Position numbers and translations under genes: made by a program. Under the pieces are notes generated by a model, which saw only the letters and a list, made by a program, of their open reading frames with translations, searched no databases and was not told the DNA's origin. DNA of 64,000 nt from assembly GCF_004634385.1 (NCBI RefSeq), contig NZ_CP037895.1, forward strand, positions 1,773,245-1,837,244, written 5' to 3'. Positions 16,973-23,913 of this stretch are shown piece by piece; position 1 is the first letter of the stretch, and each line of letters starts with the position of its first letter. This DNA is from Thermaerobacter sp. FW80. GTDB taxonomy: Bacteria > Bacillota > Sulfobacillia > Thermaerobacterales > Thermaerobacteraceae.

Positions 16973-18478
16973 GTGTCGGCCTTCCACTGGCTGGGACACG
17001 GCCTGACGATGGCCCTGGAGCCGCAGACGCTGCTGTACGGGCTCACGGGGTGCCTCCTGGGCACCCTGGTCGGGGTGCTGCCCGGCATCGGGCCCACCTC
17101 GGCCATCGCCATGCTGCTCCCCTTGACGGCCGTCCTGCCGCCGGGGCCGGCGCTGGTGATGATGGCGGCGATCTACTACGGCGCCATGTACGGCGGGTCG
17201 ACCACGGCCATCGTGGTCAACATCCCGGGGGAGGCGTCGTCGGTGCCGACGGCCCTGGACGGCTACCCGCTGGCCCGGCAGGGACGGGCGGGCGCGGCCC
17301 TGGGCGTGGCGGCGGTGGCCTCCTTCGTGGCGGGCACCTTGGGCCTGGTGGGACTGACCTTCTTCGCCCCGACCCTGGCGACGGTGGCCCTGGCCTTCGG
17401 TCCGCCGGAGTACTTCGCCCTGACGGTGCTGGCGGCGGCGCTGGTGGCCAGCCTGTCCGGGGGGCACGGGCTGAAGGGGGCGGCGGCGGCGCTGCTGGGG
17501 CTGCTGGTGGCCATGGTCGGGCTCGACCCGGTGACCGGCGTCGCCCGCTGGACCTTCGGCTGGCTGCCCCTGACGGCCGGCTTCCCCTTCGTCGCGGTGA
17601 TCATCGGGCTCTTCGCGGTGAGCGAGGTGCTGATGGCGGCGGAGGAGCGGGTGCGCCACCTCTACGAGACCCGGGTCCGCGGCTGGCTTCCCACCCGGCG
17701 CGATCTGCGGCTCGCCACGCCGGCCATGCTGCGGGCGAGCCTGTTGGGGTTCCTGCTGGGCCTCTTGCCGGGCTGCAGCCCGTCGGTGACCACCTTCGTC
17801 GCCTACGATGCGGAGCGCCGGCTGAGCCGGCGGCCCGAGCGGTTCGGCCGGGGCGCCATCGAGGGCGTGGCCGCCGCGGAGGCGGCCAACAACGCCACGT
17901 CCACGGCCGGGTTCGTCCCGCTGTTCGCCCTGGGGCTGCCGGCCGGCCCGGTGCCCGCGGTGCTGCTCGGCGGCCTCATGATGTACGGCCTCGACCCCGG
18001 TCCCGAGCTGTTCCGGCAGCACCCCGACCTGGTGTGGACCGTCATCGCCAGCATGTACGTGGGCAACCTGATCCTCCTGCTGTTGAACCTGCCCCTGATC
18101 GGGCTCTGGGTGCGGGTGGCGCGGGTGCCCTTCGCGGTGCTCGGTCCGGCGATCCTGGTGCTCTCGGCCCTGGGGGCCTACAGCCTGCGGTACTCGCTGT
18201 TCGACGTCGGCGTCGCCCTGGCCTTCGGGGCCGTGGGGTACGGGCTCCGGAAGCTGGGGTTCCCCGTGGCGCCCCTGGTGCTGGCCAACGTGCTGGCCCC
18301 GCTGATGGAGGAGTCGTTCCGCCAGTCCCTGACCATGGCGGGCGGCTCGCCGGCCATCTTCGTGAGCCGCCCCCTGGCGGGGGCGTTCCTGGCCCTGGCC
18401 GTGGGGGTGCTGGTCGTGGGCCTGCGGCGCCGGGGGCGCAGCGAACCGGCCGCGCCGGGCGGGCCGGTGGCCGCGTAG
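16973..18478 (+). CDS. tctA: Tripartite tricarboxylate transporter large permease subunit (TctA)
   Basis: The 501-residue integral membrane protein matches TctA in length and in landmarks: GTLVGVLPGIGPTSAIAMLL (about 22-41), IYYGAMYGGSTTAIVVNIPG (about 64-83), GYPLARQGRAGAALGVAA, LGFLLGLLPGCSPSVTTFVA and AAEAANNATSTAGFVPLFAL. It forms the membrane channel of the Na+- or H+-driven carboxylate importer with TctB and the lipoprotein TctC. The GTG start is preceded by GGAGAGGGGG. The order C-B-A in one direction indicates one transport operon, although the gaps are long. Confidence 0.93.
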   Translation: MSAFHWLGHGLTMALEPQTLLYGLTGCLLGTLVGVLPGIGPTSAIAMLLPLTAVLPPGPALVMMAAIYYGAMYGGSTTAIVVNIPGEASSVPTALDGYPLARQGRAGAALGVAAVASFVAGTLGLVGLTFFAPTLATVALAFGPPEYFALTVLAAALVASLSGGHGLKGAAAALLGLLVAMVGLDPVTGVARWTFGWLPLTAGFPFVAVIIGLFAVSEVLMAAEERVRHLYETRVRGWLPTRRDLRLATPAMLRASLLGFLLGLLPGCSPSVTTFVAYDAERRLSRRPERFGRGAIEGVAAAEAANNATSTAGFVPLFALGLPAGPVPAVLLGGLMMYGLDPGPELFRQHPDLVWTVIASMYVGNLILLLLNLPLIGLWVRVARVPFAVLGPAILVLSALGAYSLRYSLFDVGVALAFGAVGYGLRKLGFPVAPLVLANVLAPLMEESFRQSLTMAGGSPAIFVSRPLAGAFLALAVGVLVVGLRRRGRSEPAAPGGPVAA

Positions 18479-18630
18479 CCGCGGGCCGGCGACCGGGGCG
18501 CGATCCGCCGCACCGACCGACGGTCAGGACGCGGCCGCGACGGGCCGGGGCGGGTCCGCCGGTGGCCGGCCCGCAGCCGGGAGCCTGCTCACGGCCGGCG
18601 GCCGGCCTCCGGCCGCGAGCTCCCACCGGC

Positions 18631-18659
18631 TTGGCCGCGGTTGCCCCATCTGCGACAAT
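18631..18659 (+). promoter_or_regulatory. Probable sigma-A type promoter
   Basis: TTGGCC (18631-18636) and GACAAT (18654-18659) are separated by 17 bp. Transcription would begin near 18666 and leave a leader of about 180 nt before the phosphatase start codon. Confidence 0.5.
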
Positions 18660-18708
18660 GGAGCCGGTGTCCCGGCGACCCGGGCCGCCGCTTGGGCTGC
18701 CCGCGTCG

Positions 18709-18735
18709 ACCCGCGCCCCAGGGCGCGGGTTCTTC
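18709..18735 (+). terminator. Terminator-like hairpin inside the phosphatase leader
   Basis: A perfect 10-bp stem (ACCCGCGCCC at 18709-18718, GGGCGCGGGT at 18721-18730) with a two-base spacer is followed by TCTTCG. Lying between the predicted promoter and the gene, it could act as an attenuator, or simply end upstream transcription. Confidence 0.4.
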
Positions 18736-18844
18736 GTGGTCGCGTCCGCGCGGCGGACGTGGGGCCGGCTGCGGCTGCACCGGTCCGGGATGCCGGCGGG
18801 GTGCCCCGGCGGCACGCCGCCCGGCGACGAGGAGGGAACGGTCG

Positions 18845-19696
18845 ATGGACCTGGACGTGGAGGCATTGCGGGATGCCGTGATCGACGTCGCCCTGCGCGG
18901 CGGCGAGATGCTGCGCCAGCGCTTCGGCTCGGCGAGCCGGGTGCGGACCAAGAGCTCGCGCTACGACCTGGTGACCGAGGCCGACGAGGCCATCGAGGCG
19001 GAGCTCACGGCCTACGTCCGGCGCCAGTTCCCGGACCATGCGGTGGTGGGGGAGGAGGACGTCTCCCGCCGCGTCCTCTCGGGGCAGGCCGCCTCCCGCC
19101 AGGGGGCCGTGGCCCAGGCCGCGGAGGGTCGGGAGTGGGAGTGGCTGATCGATCCCATCGACGGCACGACCAACTTCATCCACGGGCTGCCCATCGTGGC
19201 CACGTCGGTGGCCGTGATGTACCGCGACGAGGTGCTGGCGGGTGCGGTGTTCAACCCGATGCAGGACGAGCTCTTCGTCGCCGTCCGGCGTCACGGGGCC
19301 ACCCTCAACGGCCGGCCGCTGCGGGTCTCGACGGAGGAGGTCCTGGCCGAGAGCCTGCTGGCGACGGGCTTCCAGTACGACGCCGTCGAAGGTCGGCGGT
19401 TGAACGTGGAGCTGTTCCGGGTCGTGCTGAACGAGGCCCGCAACGTGCGGGCCATCGGCTCGGCGGCCCTGTCCCTGTGCTACGTGGGCGCCGGCCGCCT
19501 CTCCGGCTTCTGGGAGCTGCGCCTGGGGCCGTGGGACCTGGCCGCCGGCGCGCTGGTGGTGCGGGAGGCCGGCGGGCGGCTGAGCCGGCTGGACGGCGGC
19601 CCCTTCGACATCTGGCAGCCGTCGGTGGTGGCGACCAACGGCCGGATCCACGACCAGCTGGTGGCGCTGCTCCGGCAGGCGAGCGCCGGGGCGTGA
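18845..19696 (+). CDS. Inositol monophosphatase family protein
   Basis: The 283-residue protein carries the metal-binding motifs of the IMPase/FBPase superfamily: Glu in VVGEEDVSR (about residue 71), IDPIDGTTNFIHG (about 103-115), and the second signature WDLAAGALVVREAGG (about 229-243). These coordinate two or three Mg2+ ions for hydrolysis of a sugar or inositol phosphate (or 3'-phosphoadenosine phosphate); the exact substrate cannot be told. A hydrophilic insert follows the GEED motif. The ATG has GAGGAGGGAAC upstream. The adjacent Nudix gene is convergent. Confidence 0.9.
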   Translation: MDLDVEALRDAVIDVALRGGEMLRQRFGSASRVRTKSSRYDLVTEADEAIEAELTAYVRRQFPDHAVVGEEDVSRRVLSGQAASRQGAVAQAAEGREWEWLIDPIDGTTNFIHGLPIVATSVAVMYRDEVLAGAVFNPMQDELFVAVRRHGATLNGRPLRVSTEEVLAESLLATGFQYDAVEGRRLNVELFRVVLNEARNVRAIGSAALSLCYVGAGRLSGFWELRLGPWDLAAGALVVREAGGRLSRLDGGPFDIWQPSVVATNGRIHDQLVALLRQASAGA

Positions 19697-19710
19697 GGCG
19701 GGGGCGGGCC

Positions 19711-20160
19711 CTACCCCTCGCCCCGCGACCGGGCCCGGGCGGCCCGCCAGGCCGCCAGCACCTGCTGGGTCCCCGGCACCAGGCGGTAGCGGTCGACCTC
19801 GCTCCAGGGCACCCAGACCGCCTCGGCGGCGTCGTCGCTGGCCTGCAGCCGGCCTCCCACCGGCCGGGCGGCGAAGAACAGGATCACGTAGTGGAAGCGC
19901 ACCCGCTGCGCCTCGTCGCGGTTGACGGCGTCCTTGTAGGTCAGGAACCCCTCGACCTCCACCTCCAGGCCGGTCTCCTCCAGCACCTCGCGGCGCAGGG
20001 CCTCCTCCACCGTCTCGCCGAGCTCCACCGCCCCGCCCGGCAAGCCCCACCAGCCGCGGAAGGGCTCGCCCCCTCGCCGCACCAGGACGAGGCGCTCGCC
20101 GTCGCTCACCACCGCGTGGCAGGACGGCCGGGGATGGGTGGGGTACTGGAACCTCGCCAA
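19711..20160 (-). CDS. Nudix hydrolase
   Basis: The 149-residue protein has a complete Nudix box: GGAVELGETVEEALRREVLEETG-type spacing, that is G-x5-E-x7-R-E-V-x-E-E-T-G (about residues 42-64). These residues bind Mg2+ and hydrolyse a nucleoside diphosphate linked to another group. The short size and N-terminal YPTHPRPSCHAVV suggest a housecleaning or ADP-ribose-like pyrophosphatase, without certainty. The start is TTG at 20160, supported by GGGAGGTGA seven bases upstream and by full coverage of the first beta strand. Its stop lies only 14 bp from that of the phosphatase. Confidence 0.9.
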   Translation of the reverse strand: MARFQYPTHPRPSCHAVVSDGERLVLVRRGGEPFRGWWGLPGGAVELGETVEEALRREVLEETGLEVEVEGFLTYKDAVNRDEAQRVRFHYVILFFAARPVGGRLQASDDAAEAVWVPWSEVDRYRLVPGTQQVLAAWRAARARSRGEG

Positions 20161-20368
20161 GCGGCCTCACCTCCCGCATCCGGGTCCCCTGGGCGCGGCG
20201 CCCGCGGGTCCGGCGTGCCGGCGCCCTCGCCCGGATCGGTCACGCCCACCGTTCACCTCCGATTTTGGCCGGGGCCGCTATATTGGTGGAAGAACCGGTT
20301 CGACGAACCGCCGCATGGGGGTGCCGCGGGCATCGGCTCCGGTCGCGGCGGAGGGGGGACGACCCACG

Positions 20369-21784
20369 TTGGCCGAGGTGTTGCCGGAACTGGTCTGGAT
20401 CGCCGTCCTGGTGCTGCTCAACGCCTTCTTCGCCGCCAGCGAGATCGCCGTCATCGCCGCCCGGGACGCCCGCATCCACCAGCTGGCGGAGGACGGCCAA
20501 CGGGCGGCGCAGGTGGCCCTGCAGCTGATGCGGGACCCGAGCCGCTTCCTCGCCACCATCCAGGTGGGCATCACCCTGGCCGGGTTCCTGGCGAGCGCGT
20601 CGGCAGCGGTGACCCTGGCGCGCCCGCTGGCCGGGTGGCTCGAGGGGGCGGGCCTCGGTGCCCAGGTGGCGGGTCCGACGGCGGTGGCCGTCGTCACGCT
20701 GCTGATCTCCTACGTCAGCCTGGTGCTGGGCGAGCTGGTCCCCAAGCGCTTGGCCCTGCAGAACCCGGAGTCGCTCGCCCTGCGGGTGGCCCGCCCCATC
20801 GCGGCGCTGGCGCGCCTGGCCGGCCCCTTCACCGCGTTGCTCGCCCGCTCGACGAACCTGGTGGTGCGCGCCCTGGGGGGGCGGGTCGAGGAGGTCCAGG
20901 AGCGCGGTCTGACCGAGGAGGAGATCCGCTTCTACGTCGCCGAGCACCAGGACCTGCGCTCGGAGGAGAAGCAGCTGATCCAGGGGGTCTTCGACTTCGG
21001 CGACCGGGTAGTCCGCCAGCTCATGGTGCCGCGGCCCGAGATGAAGACCCTGCCGCGTCACCTGCCCCTGCGCCAGGCGGTGGAGCGGGCGGTGCAGCTC
21101 GGCCACGCCTTCTACCCCGTGACCGGCGAGGGGCCGGATGACATCGTCGGCCAGGTCAGCACCCGGGACCTGCTCCTGTCGGCGCTGGCAGGGGAGGGCG
21201 AGAAGACGGTCGAGGGCTGCATGCAGCCCGTCCGGTTCGTCCCCGAGTCCAAGCTGGCCCTCGATCTCCTGAAGGAGATGAAGCGCGACCACTTCCGGCT
21301 CGCGGTGGTGGTCGACGAGTACGGCGGCGTCGCGGGTCTGGTGACGCTGGACGACCTCCTGGAGGAGATCGTGGGCGAGGTGGGCGGAGGACCGGCCGCC
21401 ACCGGCCAGGTGGCGGCCACGGAGTGGGTGCTGGAGGGCGACACGCCCATCGAGGATGCCAACGAGCGGCTGAACCTGGGCATCCCGGCCAGTCCCCACT
21501 ACGAGACGCTGGCCGGGTTCGTCCTCTACACGCTGGGCCGGCTGCCGGAGGTCGGGGAGGGGTTCGAGCACCGCGGCTGGCACATCGCCGTCGAGCGCCG
21601 CGAGGGGTTGCGGGTGACCGCGGTACGGGTCCGGAAGATCGTGGCGACGGCCGCCGAGAAGGACGGGGGGCTCGCGGCCGGCGCCGCCCGACCTGCGTCG
21701 ATGCCGGCGGGGAGCGTGGTCGCGGCCGACGGCACCGCGGCGAAGGAGGCGGGCGACGATCCCGACGCAACCCGTCCCGGTTGA
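20369..21784 (+). CDS. CNNM/CorC-HlyC family membrane protein with CBS domains
   Basis: From the TTG at 20369 (GGAGGGGGG ten bases upstream) the 471-residue protein has a DUF21 transmembrane domain (about residues 1-180, with NAFFAASEIAVIAARDARI and LVLGELVPKRLALQNPE), a CBS pair (about 200-325, with MVPRPEMKTL and AVVVDEYGGVAGLVTLDDLL) and a CorC/HlyC transporter-associated domain (about 340-420). This family is linked to Mg2+/Co2+ export or resistance rather than true hemolysis. An in-frame ATG at 20315 lacks a ribosome binding site but would add 18 residues. The last 50 residues are low complexity. TATATT at 20279-20284 may be a -10 element. Confidence 0.88.
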   Translation: MAEVLPELVWIAVLVLLNAFFAASEIAVIAARDARIHQLAEDGQRAAQVALQLMRDPSRFLATIQVGITLAGFLASASAAVTLARPLAGWLEGAGLGAQVAGPTAVAVVTLLISYVSLVLGELVPKRLALQNPESLALRVARPIAALARLAGPFTALLARSTNLVVRALGGRVEEVQERGLTEEEIRFYVAEHQDLRSEEKQLIQGVFDFGDRVVRQLMVPRPEMKTLPRHLPLRQAVERAVQLGHAFYPVTGEGPDDIVGQVSTRDLLLSALAGEGEKTVEGCMQPVRFVPESKLALDLLKEMKRDHFRLAVVVDEYGGVAGLVTLDDLLEEIVGEVGGGPAATGQVAATEWVLEGDTPIEDANERLNLGIPASPHYETLAGFVLYTLGRLPEVGEGFEHRGWHIAVERREGLRVTAVRVRKIVATAAEKDGGLAAGAARPASMPAGSVVAADGTAAKEAGDDPDATRPG

Positions 21785-21866
21785 CGAGGCCGCGCCGTCC
21801 GAGGCCGGGACGGTCGCGGGTGCGGGTCCGGCCGCCTTCCATGGATCGGTCCCTCCTGGTAGCCCA

Positions 21867-21895
21867 TTGACAGGGAACACATGTTTGGGTAGGAT
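21867..21895 (+). promoter_or_regulatory. Consensus sigma-A promoter of the repair cluster
   Basis: TTGACA (21867-21872) and TAGGAT (21890-21895) are exactly 17 bp apart. This is one of the best promoter matches in the window. The spacer is occupied by a LexA-type palindrome, so repressor binding would directly exclude RNA polymerase. Confidence 0.85.
21875..21886. promoter_or_regulatory. LexA (Bacillus-type) SOS box
   Basis: GAACACATGTTT matches the Gram-positive LexA consensus GAAC-N4-GTTY. It sits between the -35 and -10 hexamers. The 13-base word GGGAACACATGTT is shared exactly with the site at the imuB-like gene 29 kb away. No other such pair of half-sites was noticed in the window. Confidence 0.85.
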
Positions 21896-22100
21896 GATCC
21901 TGCCTGCGGCCGGGGGGCGGGGCGACCGCGGGGGTGGCGTCTGCGGCGGTCTCCAGGCGCAACCGAACGAGGTCGGCCGGTGCATCGGGCGGGGCGGCCG
22001 CTGGGGTGGGGGTCCTGGGGCGCCCCTCGGTGCCGGCTGCACGGGTGCCCCGCGAGGCCTGCGGGCCGATGGTCAGTCTTTCGAGGATCGGAGGTCGTCC

Positions 22101-22670
22101 ATGGACGGGGTCGTGTTGCTGCCGGTGGCGGCCTATCTCCTCGGCGGCATCCTGCCGGGGGAGTACCTGGTGCGCTGGCGTCGCGGCGCCTCGCCGCGCG
22201 AGCTGGGGGACGAACCCGGCACGGCGGGCACCTGGCGTCAGGCGGGGGCCGCCGCCGGGCTTGCGGTCTTCGCCTTCGACTTCGCCAAGGGGCTGATCCC
22301 CATCTGGCTCGCCGACCGGCTGGGCGCCGGCGGCTGGCTGCTGGTGGCCACGGCGGTGGCTCCCGTCGCGGGACACAACTGGCCGTTGCAACGGGGGTTC
22401 CGTCCCGGCGGGCGAGGGCTGGCCAGCGCCATCGGGGTGACCGTCTACCTGGCCCCGACCGCCCTGATCCCCGCCCTGCTGGTCGGATGCGGGGTGGCGC
22501 TCTGGCGGCGGCGCACCCCGTGGGTGGGCATCGTCGGCTTTCCCCTCGGGCTCGTGCTGATGCTGCTGACCCACACGCCGGGGATCCGCGTGGCCGCCGC
22601 GGTGGCGGCGATGGTCACCGTCGGCTTGCGGTATCTGCAGTGGACCCGCCACCGCGGGCGGTGGATCTAG
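22101..22670 (+). CDS. PlsY-like membrane protein (glycerol-3-phosphate acyltransferase family), divergent
   Basis: The 189-residue protein has about five membrane helices and the layout of PlsY, the acyl-phosphate:glycerol-3-phosphate acyltransferase. The second loop keeps GHNWPLQRGFRPGGRGLASA, resembling the PlsY glycerol-phosphate/acyl-phosphate motif. However, the first loop reads LGDEPGTAGTWR instead of the conserved GSGN-x-GATN, so catalytic competence is doubtful. The ATG has GGAGGT six bases upstream. It is the first gene after the SOS-type promoter and lies 103 bp before the SbcD-like gene, so it may be co-regulated with DNA repair. Confidence 0.75.
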   Translation: MDGVVLLPVAAYLLGGILPGEYLVRWRRGASPRELGDEPGTAGTWRQAGAAAGLAVFAFDFAKGLIPIWLADRLGAGGWLLVATAVAPVAGHNWPLQRGFRPGGRGLASAIGVTVYLAPTALIPALLVGCGVALWRRRTPWVGIVGFPLGLVLMLLTHTPGIRVAAAVAAMVTVGLRYLQWTRHRGRWI

Positions 22671-22773
22671 GGCGGCCGTCGCCCCGCGGCCGGCGCACCG
22701 CCGGCCGTCGGCAGGCGGCGACGCGACACGGGACGGCGGCAGGGACCGCCCGCGCCCTCAGGAGGGACGAGCC

Positions 22774-23913
22774 TTGTTCCGCATCCTGCACCTGGCGGAC
22801 CTGCACCTGGGCTGGGAACCGGCCTTCATGCCGCCACCGCGGGCCGCCGAGCGGCGGCAGCGGCGGGACCGGTTGCTGGAGCGGGCCGTCGACTACGCCC
22901 TGGATCCCGAACACCGCGTCGCCCTGGTGGTGATCGCGGGCGACCTGTTCGAGACCCACCGCCCCGAAGCCGCGCTGGTGACGGCAGTCATCGGCCAGCT
23001 GCGTCGCCTGGAGGCCGCCGGCATCCCGGTGGTCACCGTGCCCGGCAACCACGACGAGATCACGTACCACGACTCGGTGTACCGCCTCTACGGCAGCTCG
23101 TGGCCGGGGGTCCTGGTGCGCAACGCCCTCCCCGACCGGGTCGCGACCCTGACGGTGGCGGGTACCCCCGTCCACCTGTACGGCCTCGCCTACACCGGCG
23201 GCATCACCCCGGCGGGGGTCCCGCTCGCGGACTTCCCCCGGGCGGACGAACCCGGCCTGCACGTGGCCGTCTTCCACGGCACGCTGGGCCGGTGGGGGGG
23301 CGACCGCAGCCTGCCCCTGGACCGCGAGGGCCTGCGACGGGCGGGGTACGACTACGTGGCCCTGGGGCACATCCACCAGGCCCACGAGGAGTGGCTGGGG
23401 CCAACGCTGGCCGCCTACGCCGGCGCCGTCGAGGGCAAGGGCTTCGACGACCCGGGGACCGGGGCGTGGACGCTGGTGGAGGTGGAGCCCGGCCGCGGCG
23501 TGGTGGGGTTGCGACGGGAGCCGGTGGAGGTCCAGCCCGTGGTGACCGTCACGGTGGACGCGGGGCGATTCCCCTCGGTGGAGCGCTTGCGGTCCCACCT
23601 GGAGGACGTGGCCCCGCCCGACGCCATCCTGCGGGTGCGCCTGGAGGGGGTGCCGGCGTTCCCCGTCGATGCCGAGGTGCTGGCCGTGGCGCTGGGCCAC
23701 CGGTTCTTCCACCTCGAGATCGAGGACGCCACGGATCCCGTCAGCCCGGAGCAGCTGGCGGCCTGGGCGGCGGAACCCACGATCCTGGGCCTGTTCGTCA
23801 AGCGGCTCCTGGGCGAGATCGACGCGGCAGCCGACCCCCGCCGGCGGCAGGTCGCCGAGCGGGCCCTGCGGGTGGGGGTCCGCGCCCTGCTGCGGGAGGG
23901 ACCCCGACCGTGA
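22774..23913 (+). CDS. SbcD/YhaO-like metallophosphoesterase (DNA repair exonuclease subunit)
   Basis: The 379-residue protein contains the five calcineurin-type metal motifs in order: LHLADLHLG (Asp8, His10), VIAGDLFE, VPGNHDE, VFHGT and LGHIHQ. They bind two Mn2+ for 3'-5' exonuclease and endonuclease activity in the Mre11/SbcD family. The C-terminal part matches the capping/ATPase-binding region of YhaO/SbcD proteins. The start is TTG at 22774 with AGGAGGGACG upstream. The stop overlaps the start of the large ATPase gene by four bases, as expected for two subunits of one complex. Confidence 0.9.
   Translation: MFRILHLADLHLGWEPAFMPPPRAAERRQRRDRLLERAVDYALDPEHRVALVVIAGDLFETHRPEAALVTAVIGQLRRLEAAGIPVVTVPGNHDEITYHDSVYRLYGSSWPGVLVRNALPDRVATLTVAGTPVHLYGLAYTGGITPAGVPLADFPRADEPGLHVAVFHGTLGRWGGDRSLPLDREGLRRAGYDYVALGHIHQAHEEWLGPTLAAYAGAVEGKGFDDPGTGAWTLVEVEPGRGVVGLRREPVEVQPVVTVTVDAGRFPSVERLRSHLEDVAPPDAILRVRLEGVPAFPVDAEVLAVALGHRFFHLEIEDATDPVSPEQLAAWAAEPTILGLFVKRLLGEIDAAADPRRRQVAERALRVGVRALLREGPRP

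Larger units (their letters stand above)
18479..18844. other. Leader region of the inositol monophosphatase family gene
   Basis: This 366-bp gap contains a possible promoter and a terminator-like hairpin (separate entries). The remainder is GC-rich sequence with no supported gene. Confidence 0.5.
21785..22100. other. Leader region of the repair cluster
   Basis: The region contains a consensus promoter with an embedded LexA box (separate entries). From the predicted transcription start near 21902, about 200 nt of GC-rich leader precede the PlsY-like gene. I see no small SOS gene in any frame of this leader. Confidence 0.6.
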
